Shown here: positions 47,558-56,320 of the stretch, piece after piece
How the letters are laid out: each line of letters begins with the position of its first letter
How positions within the stretch are numbered: the first letter of the stretch is position 1
NCBI RefSeq assembly: GCF_000952685.1
Contig: NZ_JYHV01000015.1
Coordinates: 276,055-340,054 of the forward strand
Reading direction: 5' to 3'
Source of the DNA: Stutzerimonas stutzeri
GTDB lineage: Bacteria; Pseudomonadota; Gammaproteobacteria; Pseudomonadales; Pseudomonadaceae
DNA length: 64,000 nucleotides
Notes under the pieces: model-generated
Seen by the model: the letters and a program-made list of their open reading frames with translations, nothing else
Told to the model about the DNA's origin: nothing
Database searches by the model: none
Program-made: the position numbers and the translations under genes

Positions 47558-49132
47558 ATGAGCCATTCGACGCGCATCGAAACCTTTGGTGTCGAGCAGA
47601 TTCCCGATTCCCAACGCGATGCTACTCCCTCTGACCTGTTCCGCCTGATATTCGGCGGTGCTAATACCTTTGCCACAGCTGTACTTGGTAGCTTCCCGGT
47701 TCTGTTCGGTCTGTCGTTCCAGGCAGGCGTTTGGGCAATCGTCCTCGGCGTAGCGGTGGGCGCACTGATTCTCGCTCCCATGGGTTTGTTCGGCGCCCTG
47801 AATGGCACTAATAATGCTGTCTCGTCCGGTGCCCACTTCGGTGTACACGGACGCATAGTCGGCTCCTTCCTCTCATTGCTCACCGCTGTGGCGTTCTTCT
47901 CGCTCTCGGTGTGGAGCTCTGGCGACGCTCTGGTTGGCGGAGCTAAACGATTGATTGGCCTGCCAGAAACAGACCTAACACTTGGCCTAGCCTACGGCTT
48001 GTTCGCCATGCTGGTACTGGTGGTGTGCATCTTCGGTTTCCGCTTCATGCTATGGGTCAACAAGATCGCAGTGTGGGCGTCCAGCCTGTTATTTCTGCTC
48101 GGTATTGTTGCTTTTGCCGGGACGTTCGACGCTGGTTACGCTGGAACTGTCAGCGTCCAACAGTCAGGTTTCTGGGCCGCGTTCATCGGTGGTGCGCTGC
48201 TGGCCATGAGCAACCCGGTCTCCTTCGGCGCTTTTCTCGGCGATTGGTCCCGCTATATTCCACGGCACACACCCAAGCGCCGCATCATGCTGGCAGTGCT
48301 CGCCGCCCAGACCGGCACACTGATCCCATTTCTGTTCGGTCTGTGCACCGCCACCCTCGTGGCGACCCAGGCCCCGCAGTACATCGAAGCCAGCAATTAC
48401 GTTGGCGGCTTGCTGGCCATCTCGCCGACGTGGTTTTTCCTGCCGGTCTGCCTGATAGCCGTAATTGGTGGCATGTCTACCGGTACCACGTCGCTGTACG
48501 GTACCGGGCTGGACATGTCGAGCCTGTTCCCGCGTCTGATGAGCCGAGCGGGTGCCACTTTGTTGATCGGTGTGGCTGCCATCGCGTTCATCTTCATCGG
48601 CCGGTTCGCCTTTAATCTGGTGCAGAGCGTTTCAACCTTCGCCGTATTGATCGTGACGTGTACCAGCCCTTGGATGGTGATCATGATCCTCGGTCTGATC
48701 GTGCGACGCGGTTTCTATCGCTCCGATGATCTACAGGTATTCACCCGTGGTGAGCACGGTGGCTGCTACTGGTTCCAGCATGGCTGGAACTGGCGCGGTC
48801 TCGGGGCCTGGATTCCCAGCGCGGCGGTGGGGCTGTGCTTCGTCAATCTTCCTGGTCAATTCGTTGGACCGCTGGGCGAGCTGGCAGGCGGTATCGACGT
48901 CAGTTTGCCGATCACTCTGGGCATCGCGGCTGTGCTCTATCTCAGCCTGCTCTATCTGTTCCCTGAGCCGGTCGACGTCTACGGCCCTTCAGGCCCGCGC
49001 TGGATACGCCTGAAAAGCGGCACTAGGCATCCATTGGACGACGCCGGAATTGCTGATCGCGTCGCCGTCCGCTCTTCCGACGTAGCGCGGAACGCCCATG
49101 TCCCCGCTAGTAAAATGGGGGCGGGATCATGA
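47558..49132 (+). CDS. NCS1 family permease, probable guanidino compound uptake
   Basis: A 524-residue cytosine/purine/allantoin-type (NCS1) transporter with about twelve membrane segments. The N-terminus SDLFRLIFGGANTFATAVLGSFPVLFG and the SWxR-like loop FLGDWSRYIPRHTPK near 225-240 are family features. It follows gbuA and the NTF2-like gene (190-bp gap). Uptake of guanidinobutyrate or a related compound is inferred from context. The C-terminal tail after 490 is hydrophilic and poorly conserved. Confidence 0.87.
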   Translation: MSHSTRIETFGVEQIPDSQRDATPSDLFRLIFGGANTFATAVLGSFPVLFGLSFQAGVWAIVLGVAVGALILAPMGLFGALNGTNNAVSSGAHFGVHGRIVGSFLSLLTAVAFFSLSVWSSGDALVGGAKRLIGLPETDLTLGLAYGLFAMLVLVVCIFGFRFMLWVNKIAVWASSLLFLLGIVAFAGTFDAGYAGTVSVQQSGFWAAFIGGALLAMSNPVSFGAFLGDWSRYIPRHTPKRRIMLAVLAAQTGTLIPFLFGLCTATLVATQAPQYIEASNYVGGLLAISPTWFFLPVCLIAVIGGMSTGTTSLYGTGLDMSSLFPRLMSRAGATLLIGVAAIAFIFIGRFAFNLVQSVSTFAVLIVTCTSPWMVIMILGLIVRRGFYRSDDLQVFTRGEHGGCYWFQHGWNWRGLGAWIPSAAVGLCFVNLPGQFVGPLGELAGGIDVSLPITLGIAAVLYLSLLYLFPEPVDVYGPSGPRWIRLKSGTRHPLDDAGIADRVAVRSSDVARNAHVPASKMGAGS

Positions 49133-49384
49133 TCCTCGATATAACGGCCTGGCTATAGGACTTACTGCCTTTGTTGTGGGCAACCTGCTGACGCGGCCAC
49201 AGGTGCCGTACCACCAGTGTGGCCTGGGTCAGGCGCCACCGTGATGAGTCGTGCCGACCCACTGGGTTGGCACGCGAATGGCTATCGAAGGATATGTTTT
49301 TACCTGTGAGTTATGCACCGGCAGGTGCTATTAACATTGCATCCTATATTCCGTCGCGCTCAGGCGTGGCTGCTGGAGCCAAAC

Positions 49385-50818
49385 ATGAGCAACTCACATT
49401 ACATCGGAGGCCACTGGGTTGAAGGAGAGGGCGCTGACATCATCAGCGTTTACGATCCTTCCCTTGGCCAACCATTTGCTGAGCTGCGTGCCGCAAGCAC
49501 ACGCCAGGTCGACCAAGCCGTAGCCGCGGCTCGCAAAGCCTTGCCTGAGTGGAAAACAAGCGAGCCTGGCGAGCGAGCATGTTACTTACGAGGTTTTGCT
49601 GATGGCTTAGGCCGGCGGCGAGATGCGCTGATCGAGCTGCAGATGCGCAACAACGGTAAGCCGCGGCACGAGGCCGAGGTAGACATTGACGACGCCGTCG
49701 CGACCTTCGCCTATTACGCAGACCTCGCCGATGGCTTGGCCGATCAGCAGAACCGTGCGGTCTCATTGGCGGCAGCCGGCTTCAGCTCTCATAGCCGGTT
49801 GGAAGCCATTGGGGTGGTTGGACTGATCGTGCCTTGGAATTTTCCATTGGTGACCAGCGCCTGGAAGATCGCACCGGCTTTGGCTGCCGGTTGTACAGTG
49901 GTATTGAAGCCCTCGGAGGTCACCCCACTGATCGAGCAGACCTATGGCGAGATTGCCGATGAGCTGGACCTGCCTGCTGGCGTGCTGAATGTTGTAGGCG
50001 GCAAGGCAGATATAGGCAGTGCGCTGAGTGCCCATCGTGGGCTCGACAAGTTGTCCTTCACAGGCAGCAATGCCGTGGGCAGCCGAGTCATGCACAGCGC
50101 TGCTGAGCATTGCCGGCCGGTGACTTTGGAGCTGGGCGGTAAGTCGGCGATCATCGTATTCGACGACTGCAACGTCGATGAGGCTGTCGAATGGATCATG
50201 GCAGGTATCTGCTGGAACGCGGGTCAGATGTGTTCGGCCACCTCCCGCCTTCTTATCCAGAACGGCATTGCCGATGCACTCCTGCCTCGCTTGGCAGAGG
50301 CGATGATCAGATTGAGCGTTGGCAACCCACTCAATGAAGAAGTCGACATGGGGCCGCTGAGCAGCGAAGCCCAATGGCGAAAGGTCGGGGAATACCTCAG
50401 TATCGGACGGAACGAACATCTGAAATGCCTGGCTGGCGGCACGCTTGAGGTCGGGCAGGGCTGGTTTGTTGCACCGACGCTCTATGTCGACGTGCCTACC
50501 GAAAGCCGTCTATGGGTCGAGGAGATCTTTGGCCCGGTGCTCTGTGTTCGCCGGTTCGACAGCGAAGCAGAGGCGATATCTTTGGCCAACGATAGTCGTT
50601 TCGGTCTGGTTGCCACCATCGCTAGCGCCGATCTGCAGCGTGCCCAACGCGTTGCTGAGGCGATGGAGGTCGGCCATGTGTGGATCAACTCGATCCAAGC
50701 GGTGTTCGTCGAAACTTCATGGGGCGGCAACAAGGGCAGCGGCATCGGCCGGGAACTAGGCCCCTGGGGGCTTGCCGCCTACCAGGCTGTCAAGCATGTG
50801 ACTCGCTGCCTTGGCTGA
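49385..50818 (+). CDS. Aldehyde dehydrogenase (betaine-aldehyde-dehydrogenase-like)
   Basis: NAD(P)-dependent aldehyde dehydrogenase of 477 residues. The ATG at 49385 with GGAG upstream starts MSNSHYIGGHWVEG, a normal ALDH N-terminus; upstream in-frame codons are not used. General base E249 in LELGGKS, catalytic C283 in NAGQMCSATSR, and cofactor loop FTGSNAVGS near 225-233 are intact. In this cluster a substrate such as 4-guanidinobutyraldehyde or an aminoaldehyde would link polyamine or arginine breakdown to GbuA; this is inference. Confidence 0.88.
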   Translation: MSNSHYIGGHWVEGEGADIISVYDPSLGQPFAELRAASTRQVDQAVAAARKALPEWKTSEPGERACYLRGFADGLGRRRDALIELQMRNNGKPRHEAEVDIDDAVATFAYYADLADGLADQQNRAVSLAAAGFSSHSRLEAIGVVGLIVPWNFPLVTSAWKIAPALAAGCTVVLKPSEVTPLIEQTYGEIADELDLPAGVLNVVGGKADIGSALSAHRGLDKLSFTGSNAVGSRVMHSAAEHCRPVTLELGGKSAIIVFDDCNVDEAVEWIMAGICWNAGQMCSATSRLLIQNGIADALLPRLAEAMIRLSVGNPLNEEVDMGPLSSEAQWRKVGEYLSIGRNEHLKCLAGGTLEVGQGWFVAPTLYVDVPTESRLWVEEIFGPVLCVRRFDSEAEAISLANDSRFGLVATIASADLQRAQRVAEAMEVGHVWINSIQAVFVETSWGGNKGSGIGRELGPWGLAAYQAVKHVTRCLG

Positions 50819-51010
50819 ATTCGCTGGAGAGCCCCAAGAAACTATCAACTCGGCAAATGCATGTGCAGGAATGGGGGCGCATGGGACAAGCCGTCGATTC
50901 ACACGAATTGGATGAAGACAAATGGGACGTACTCCACACACATTGTCGAAGCAATAGCTTTCATCTGCATGGCTCCAACCAAGCAGCTTGCCAACCGCCT
51001 TACGGTGTCT

Positions 51011-51335
51011 TCAGAGGCGCTTTAATATCAGGCTAACTGCCGAGTCTTCTATGGTGAACACTGTAGTGGTCAACCCAGGATCACCACCACGACGGACTTC
51101 GGCCAGCCAATCCTGAGCCAGTGAACGAGCCTGCTCGACGGTAAGCTCGCCGAACTGGCCAAGCGCAGGCTTTCGGCGGACGCCTGAGTTCGCTCGGTAC
51201 TGAAGCATAAAGACCTTCCGGTCGGCTGGTGTAACCTTGCACATGAAGCCCGGAACGATTGTGTCCCGAGCTTAACGTCGCGGTCTGGACCTGAGCCATG
51301 ACCACTACGCTTTTAGTCAGTTTGATCTTTGCCAT
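51011..51335 (-). pseudogene. Degenerate tyrosine integrase (DUF4102/P4 type), N-terminal fragment
   Basis: From 51335 leftwards the frame reads MAKIKLTKSVVVMAQVQ, a typical start of tRNA-island integrases, and then shifts frame near 51270. The following frame continues DTIVPGFMCKVTPADRKVFMLQYR and FGELTVEQARSLAQDW, the arm-binding DUF4102 domain. After RRGGDP the similarity stops; the catalytic domain is absent. The gene sits about 180 bases inside the right att core, transcribed into the island. Integrase activity would have to come from elsewhere. Confidence 0.85.
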
Positions 51336-51513
51336 GAGGCGCTCTCCCGAAAGGCTCCGATTCCAGGAGCCTGCTAGGAGCCAGGCGAAAGGGAACCGGA
51401 GCGGTTTGCGTCGCGCGCCGGCATATAATCTAATTCATGGATTCCCCGCAAAACCTGCTGCAGCAAGCTGTATCCAAGCCCAAGGAATACCCGGCGCGAG
51501 TGCCATGCTGCCG

Positions 51514-51521
51514 CTTAAAAT
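51514..51521 (+). repeat. Right att core repeat
   Basis: CTTAAAAT, identical to 37056-37063. To its right the native tRNA-Leu resumes; to its left the sequence (GCTGCCG) is island DNA and cannot form the 5' anticodon stem. Confidence 0.8.
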
Positions 51522-51568
51522 CCCTCATCCGAAAGGGTATGCGGGTTCGATTCTCGCTCCGGGCACCA
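51514..51568 (+). pseudogene. leuZ: 3' half of native tRNA-Leu(UAA)
   Basis: Starting in the anticodon loop it contains TCCCT (3' anticodon stem), a variable arm CATCC-GAAA-GGGTA, the T-arm GCGGG-TTCGATT-CTCGC, acceptor strand TCCGGGC, and A-CCA. TCCGGGC is the exact partner of GCCCGGA at 37024. A terminator follows, as expected for the end of the original gene. Confidence 0.92.
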
Positions 51569-51604
51569 AAACGTGTGGCGTATCCGATAGTTGCGACATC
51601 TCGA

Positions 51605-51630
51605 AAACCGGCCTTTGCAGCCGGTTTTTT
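51605..51630 (+). terminator. Terminator of the original tRNA-Leu gene
   Basis: ACCGGC and GCCGGT pair around CTTTGCA and lead into six Ts, 36 bases after the tRNA CCA end. Confidence 0.88.
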
Positions 51631-51737
51631 CGTTTCTACGGCCGGCCGGCCCGTACAGTGACCAATGGCAGCTCATCCGCCTGAACGCATAGGCTGGTCG
51701 ATCCTCTTACCTGTACAGGGCAATAGAGAGGTGAATG

Positions 51738-52016
51738 ATGAGCATCGAGCGTGAAGATCGCCAACCGCTGAGCAAATTCCCTACCGGCACCCGTGCCGAG
51801 AACGAAGACGATGGGGTGGTGATTCCCGGTTCGGCACCGCCGTTGAGTCCTGGACGCACCGATGTAAACCCTGACGATCAGCCGGGCGTCGATGAGTTGC
51901 CGGGCAATGAGCTGGAGCGTCCACGAGATGGCAACGATGGCGCGCCTATCGAGCGTGAGACCCCCGACATCGACGTGGACAACGCCGAGATGGATGACGT
52001 GCCCAACCCGCGCTAG
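51738..52016 (+). CDS. Small acidic hypothetical protein
   Basis: A 92-residue, very hydrophilic protein rich in Asp, Glu, Pro and Asn (e.g. GRTDVNPDDQPGVDELPGNE), with no signal peptide or membrane segment; probably unstructured. Two adjacent ATGs exist; the second, at 51738, has the better distance from GAGAGG. I do not recognise a family. It is the first gene after the island's right end and probably core genome. Confidence 0.72.
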   Translation: MSIEREDRQPLSKFPTGTRAENEDDGVVIPGSAPPLSPGRTDVNPDDQPGVDELPGNELERPRDGNDGAPIERETPDIDVDNAEMDDVPNPR

Positions 52017-52212
52017 CGTTGGCGCGCTACGCGCTCTGCACGCGCTTTAGTGCCGCTGGGCCGCTCGCCGGATATCTTTCGAGGTTTGTTTCGCCACTCA
52101 CGTCAGCAGCACCGCCGTGCGCCGGCACCTGCGACGTGTCGTTGCGCTCAGCCACATTGCGTAGCGCCTGGCCAGGGCGTCACGTTCCATTGGCATCATA
52201 TTCGGACTGACG

Positions 52213-52476
52213 ATGAGTAAACTGACCGAGCAATACGCTGTAATAGCCGGGCTGACGGCGTTCATGGCTGGTTGCAGTGGAATAGAAACGGTACCGCCAC
52301 CGGACGGTACCGATGAATATGTATTCGCTTGCAACAAGGCAGCCGGACAGCCGGGTTGCGAGGCCCGTGCGCGCGCGGTTTGTCCGAAGGGTTACGAAAC
52401 GTTGAGTAGCGAAGAGAATTTCGATCGTAAGGAGCTGCGCGTTCGTTGTACGGAGAAAGGCAACGAAGACAGCTGA
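52213..52476 (+). CDS. Small putative lipoprotein
   Basis: An 87-residue protein with a hydrophobic N-terminus followed by the lipobox-like MAGC, so Cys21 would be lipidated. The mature part has four more cysteines (FACNKAAGQPGCEARARAVC and RVRC), which may form two disulfides. The ribosome-binding site is weak. Function unknown. Confidence 0.65.
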   Translation: MSKLTEQYAVIAGLTAFMAGCSGIETVPPPDGTDEYVFACNKAAGQPGCEARARAVCPKGYETLSSEENFDRKELRVRCTEKGNEDS

Positions 52477-52535
52477 TCGAGCCCACCGAGCGACTTCTGA
52501 CAGAGCAACTGCTCGGTAGGGCGCGGTGACAATAG

Positions 52536-52781
52536 TTACTGTTTCATGCCGAGCAATTCTTGCGCTTCTCCCAGCGCTTCGAGCGATTGTTCGTGCTCGC
52601 CCGCCTTATGCAATTTTTCCCCCTCGGCGCGAAGTTCTTTGACTCGCGTCAGAACGGCTGGATCGCTTGGTGGATTCGTTGCCAGTTGCTCGTCGATCTT
52701 TGCCATGTCCATGGGACAGTGCATTGCCCAGAGCGGCGTGCTGACGACAGCGGCTGCGATGAATAGCAATATACGACGCAT
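52536..52781 (-). CDS. Small secreted hypothetical protein
   Basis: An 81-residue protein with a clear signal peptide (MRRILLFIAAAVVSTPLWA). The mature part starts MHCPMDMAKID and is an amphipathic helical hairpin: DPAVLTRVKELRAEGEKLHKAGEHEQSLEALGEAQELL. The repeated helical pattern resembles half of a TPR. Similar small periplasmic proteins are common in Pseudomonas; the role is unknown. GAGATC precedes the ATG on the minus strand. Confidence 0.75.
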   Translation of the reverse strand: MRRILLFIAAAVVSTPLWAMHCPMDMAKIDEQLATNPPSDPAVLTRVKELRAEGEKLHKAGEHEQSLEALGEAQELLGMKQ

Positions 52782-53105
52782 GATTCGATCTCCTGATGAG
52801 TGGCCCGCCAGTCCAGTATAGGAGCCACTCGGAAACCATGAGGTTTTCGCAGGGCGTGAGTGAGGAGTCGGCCTTCGCGGCGTGAGTTGGAGCGTTTGGC
52901 GTCGTTTGCAGACATCGCACCAATCAGCGCGATAAGTCTTCAGTAAACCGCTAGGCTGCCGACAGCTTAAAATGGCACGCGCATGATCGGCCCGATAAGA
53001 TCAGCCCGTTTTCTCGATGAATCAAATGACTGGCGCGTCTTCGCTCACGCTTTGGGTGATGCCGCTGTGAATACGTGACATCCACACAATGAAGAGGCAG
53101 GGAGC
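52782..53105. other. Intergenic region before the response regulator gene
   Basis: About 320 bases between divergently transcribed genes. It must contain the promoters of both neighbours, but I see no convincing -35/-10 pair, operator or RNA gene. Confidence 0.4.
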
Positions 53106-53921
53106 ATGGTGGATCTTCAGAAGACCGGGTTGCCACAGCAAGGCGCGCCGCATGTATTGGTGATCGACGATACGCCGGATGAACTCAGAGGATTGCTCAC
53201 GCTTCTCAGAGCGCAGGCATGGAAAGTTTCGGTGGCAACCGAGGCCTACCAGGGCTATCAGAGAGCGTTGGCCACTCGACCAGATCTCATCGTGCTGGAC
53301 GTCAGGATGCCTCAGATGAACGGCTTCAGTCTGTGTCGCCTATTGCGCGAAGCGTCGGTGACACGCCGCGTTCCGATTCTGTTTCTGACCTCCTCGGGTG
53401 CATTGGAAGAGCGGCTGGAGGGATTGACCTTGGGTGGAGTCGATTACGTACTCAAGTGCTGTGAACCAGAGGAAGTGCTCGCTCGGATCCGCATCCATCT
53501 GCAACTGACATGGCGTGATGAGCCCTGCGCCGCACCCTCGCACGAGACGGCCGATGGAGACCAACCCGATCAGGTGATTCTTCGGGCGGCGATGCGTCTG
53601 GTCGAGGAAAGGCTGGACGATCTGCCGTCGTTGTCGGTCATTTCGAGGATGGTAGGGACACACGAGAAGCGCTTGTCGATGATTTTTCGTGAGCACTTGG
53701 GCACGACCGTTTTCGGCTATATCCGCGAAGCTCGTTTGCGTCGCGGTCAGAAACTGCTCACCGACGGTTCCATGAGCATCCAGGATATCGCCGAGCTGGT
53801 CGGCTTTCGCAGCGCCTGCAATTTCACCACAGCATTCCGCCAGTGGCTGGGGATTACGCCTACCCAGTTCCGTCAACAGATCCACGGCATCTGCGAGGCC
53901 GACTCGGTCCGTTCCGCATGA
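53106..53921 (+). CDS. Response regulator with AraC-type DNA-binding domain
   Basis: A 271-residue regulator: receiver domain at about 15-135 with D65 as phosphorylation site (IVLDVRMPQMNG) and a conserved Lys near 118, then an AraC/XylS helix-turn-helix pair at about 160-260 (SISRMVG/KRLSMIFREHLG and SIQDIAELVGFRS..FTTAFRQWLGITPTQFR). The next gene, a hybrid kinase, starts inside its stop codon (ATGA), making them an obvious partner pair. The following TonB receptor and two-partner secretion genes are the likely targets. Confidence 0.9.
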   Translation: MVDLQKTGLPQQGAPHVLVIDDTPDELRGLLTLLRAQAWKVSVATEAYQGYQRALATRPDLIVLDVRMPQMNGFSLCRLLREASVTRRVPILFLTSSGALEERLEGLTLGGVDYVLKCCEPEEVLARIRIHLQLTWRDEPCAAPSHETADGDQPDQVILRAAMRLVEERLDDLPSLSVISRMVGTHEKRLSMIFREHLGTTVFGYIREARLRRGQKLLTDGSMSIQDIAELVGFRSACNFTTAFRQWLGITPTQFRQQIHGICEADSVRSA

Positions 53922-56320
53922 TTGGGTCGCGGTTTTGCCGTCTGCTGCTCGGGTTCTGTCTTTCGATCTCGGGCCTCGCGCATGGCACGGTCTCCGTGGA
54001 CGCATGTAAAGACGAACACGTCAAACTATTGCCCGTTACTCGGATGATCGAAGACCGTAGCGGGACGTTGAGCCTAGCCCGCGTTCTGGCGCGTTTTGAA
54101 AGTGAATCCGGCGCCCAGGCGGAGGTGCCGCCTGCGGGCTATACCCACTCGGCGTTTTGGTTCCGCCTGGAATTGAAGAACGAGGGATCGAGCAGCTGCT
54201 CGCGCTGGCTGACGGTGGGTGCGCCGCGTCTGGAAGACGTGCGCGTCTATAAACCGGTGCCGGGTGGCTGGGAATCGATGCGGGCGGGAAGCGCTTATCC
54301 GCTCAACGAATGGTCGTATCCGGCGCGGCAGCCGCTCTTCCCGGTATCGCTGGAGGCTGGTGAATCGGTCGTGTTGGTCGCTCGGGTCGCCAGCGGTACG
54401 CAGATATTGATCAACCCCCAACTCTGGTCCGATCTGGCGCGCTTCCAACATCGGCAGTCCACGGACCTGTGGGACGGAATCACCCTTGGCATCGTATGTC
54501 TGGTGGCCCTGTTCAGCCTGATGATCGGTGCGATCTTCCGCTCCTGCCTGGTCGTGGTGCATGCCGGCGCCGTCAGTTCTTACATTCTGCTGACGTGTGT
54601 TCTGAATGGCTATCTGGTGCTCTGGCCGGCGGCGCTCAGTTGGACGCGAGAGCTGACGGTGCTGGCCAGCGTGATCTCGTTTGCATGCTTTCTGGGCTAC
54701 GCCGCAGTGGTACTGCGTGTCGGTCAGTTACCCAGAGCCATCGGTGTATTGTTCGGGCTGCAATTCGTTGCGCATGCGGGTGCACGCCTATGGTCGTTGA
54801 TAGACCCGGCCCAGGGAGGCGATGCCGCCCTGATGGTAATGAAAGGCATCTATCTGCTTTTTCCGCTGACGCTGTTGGTCGGTTGGCGTAGAGGTGTGCG
54901 CTACGACTGGCTGGCCTGGTTGCTGCCGTTGATATTCATGTTGCTGTTGGCTGCTCGCTATTTTTTCGAACTGAGCAGCATTCCCTGGCAATCGCCTGAG
55001 CAGCGCTACAGCCTGGCGTCGACCTTACCGGGAGTCTTACTGCTGTTATGTACCCTTGCGGTCGAGGTAAGCCGCGCCAGATCCAGGGAAAAGCGAGCGC
55101 TGCTCGACCTCGATCATCTCAAACAGGCCGAGCACGAACGCCTCGAGCAAACGGTGGCCCTGCGTACCGAACAGCTGCGCGAATCGCTGCGCGCGCGCAG
55201 CGGGCTGATCGCTCGGATCAGTCATGATCTGCGTTCGCCTCTGGTGAGCGTGATCCAATATGCCCGCTTGTTACAGACGGGCGCAGAAAATGACTATCCG
55301 CAGAAGATCGAGCGCAACACGCGGCGGCAGCTGGAACTGATCGACGACTTGCTGGAGTTCTCCTCTGGCGAGCTGCAGCAAATGGAATTGTCGCTCGCAC
55401 CCGGCTATCTCTATGGCTTCTTGCGTGAAGTGGAGGACGAGGCCGCTTTCCTCGCTACCCGCCAGCGCAACGCGTTCGAAGCCCAATTCGCGCAGGACCT
55501 CCCGGTACTGGTACATGCCGATTTTCGGCGGCTGCGGCAGGTTCTCATCAATCTGCTGGCCAATGCGGCCAAGTTCACCACCGAGGGAAGCATCCGCTTC
55601 GAGGTGTGCTGCGTGAACAATATTCGTCCGAATCAGGTGCAACTGCGCTTCTGCGTCACCGACACCGGCATAGGACTCGATCCAAAGGACCGCGAGCAAC
55701 TGATGCGGCCGTTCGGGCGTGGTCGCAACGCGCAGCGGTACGAGGGCAGTGGGCTTGGGTTATCGATCGTCCAGGATTTGCTGCAGCGCATGGGCAGCGA
55801 ACTGGAAATCGAGGCGCCCGCAGAAGGCGGAAGCCGGCTGAGCTTCACCGTGCAGCTCGCCTGCGCGACCGAGCAGGACATCGATTTTTCCGCTTCGGAC
55901 GGTCCACCAACGGCACTGAACGGAGCGGGGCGGCACGTCCTGCTGGTTGACGATATCGAGCAGAACGTGGAATGGCTGGCCGATCTGCTGGGCGGATATG
56001 GCTTCGAAGTTTCGACGGCGATCAGCGCTGCCCAGGCGCTTGGGTGTCTCGCCGATGATCCCGTCGACCTGATCGTCACCGATCAGATGATGCCTGATCT
56101 GGACGGCTGGGAATTCCTGCGTCAGGTGCGTAGAGAGTGGCCAGGGACACCGGTGGTGCTTTATTCGGCGGCGCCCGCGCGACGGCCGTCTGGCTACCCA
56201 GAACAGCTCGAGTTCGATGCCGTGCTGATCAAACCGGCTTCGAACGGTGAGCTGCTTCGCTGCATAGATGAGCGGGCATGTCGTCAAAGGCAAACGATCA
56301 CTACCGAGGTTGGCTCTTGA
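53918..56320 (+). CDS. 7TMR-DISM hybrid sensor histidine kinase
   Basis: An 800-residue membrane kinase. From the ATG at 53918: signal peptide ending near LAHG, a periplasmic 7TMR-DISM extracellular domain (about 25-165; SAFWFRLELKNEG), seven membrane segments (about 185-390), a coiled coil, HisKA with H436 (ISHDLRSP), an ATPase domain (GSGLGLSI) and a C-terminal receiver domain with D722 (VTDQMMPDLDGWE). DISM sensors are thought to bind carbohydrates or similar ligands. The start overlaps the regulator gene, and its end overlaps the TonB receptor start. Confidence 0.92.
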   Translation: MIGSRFCRLLLGFCLSISGLAHGTVSVDACKDEHVKLLPVTRMIEDRSGTLSLARVLARFESESGAQAEVPPAGYTHSAFWFRLELKNEGSSSCSRWLTVGAPRLEDVRVYKPVPGGWESMRAGSAYPLNEWSYPARQPLFPVSLEAGESVVLVARVASGTQILINPQLWSDLARFQHRQSTDLWDGITLGIVCLVALFSLMIGAIFRSCLVVVHAGAVSSYILLTCVLNGYLVLWPAALSWTRELTVLASVISFACFLGYAAVVLRVGQLPRAIGVLFGLQFVAHAGARLWSLIDPAQGGDAALMVMKGIYLLFPLTLLVGWRRGVRYDWLAWLLPLIFMLLLAARYFFELSSIPWQSPEQRYSLASTLPGVLLLLCTLAVEVSRARSREKRALLDLDHLKQAEHERLEQTVALRTEQLRESLRARSGLIARISHDLRSPLVSVIQYARLLQTGAENDYPQKIERNTRRQLELIDDLLEFSSGELQQMELSLAPGYLYGFLREVEDEAAFLATRQRNAFEAQFAQDLPVLVHADFRRLRQVLINLLANAAKFTTEGSIRFEVCCVNNIRPNQVQLRFCVTDTGIGLDPKDREQLMRPFGRGRNAQRYEGSGLGLSIVQDLLQRMGSELEIEAPAEGGSRLSFTVQLACATEQDIDFSASDGPPTALNGAGRHVLLVDDIEQNVEWLADLLGGYGFEVSTAISAAQALGCLADDPVDLIVTDQMMPDLDGWEFLRQVRREWPGTPVVLYSAAPARRPSGYPEQLEFDAVLIKPASNGELLRCIDERACRQRQTITTEVGS

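Larger units (their letters stand above)
37056..51521. mobile_element. Genomic island (14.46 kb) inserted in the anticodon loop of tRNA-Leu(UAA)
   Basis: The island is bounded by the direct repeat CTTAAAAT at 37056-37063 and 51514-51521, and separates two halves of one tRNA gene. A degenerate tyrosine integrase (51011-51335) lies just inside the right end, pointing inward, as usual for tRNA-targeted islands. Cargo: a complete intron-containing tRNA-Leu(UAA), a Fec-type iron(III) transporter, an SDR relic, a Bcr/CflA exporter with TetR, and the guanidinobutyrate genes gbuR-gbuA with transporter and aldehyde dehydrogenase. The broken integrase suggests it is now fixed. Its unit length is 14,458 bp. 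Confidence 0.9.

Noticed and set aside
51437..51661. Short coding frames over 51437-51661
   Set aside because: They cover the 3' half of the native tRNA-Leu and its terminator.
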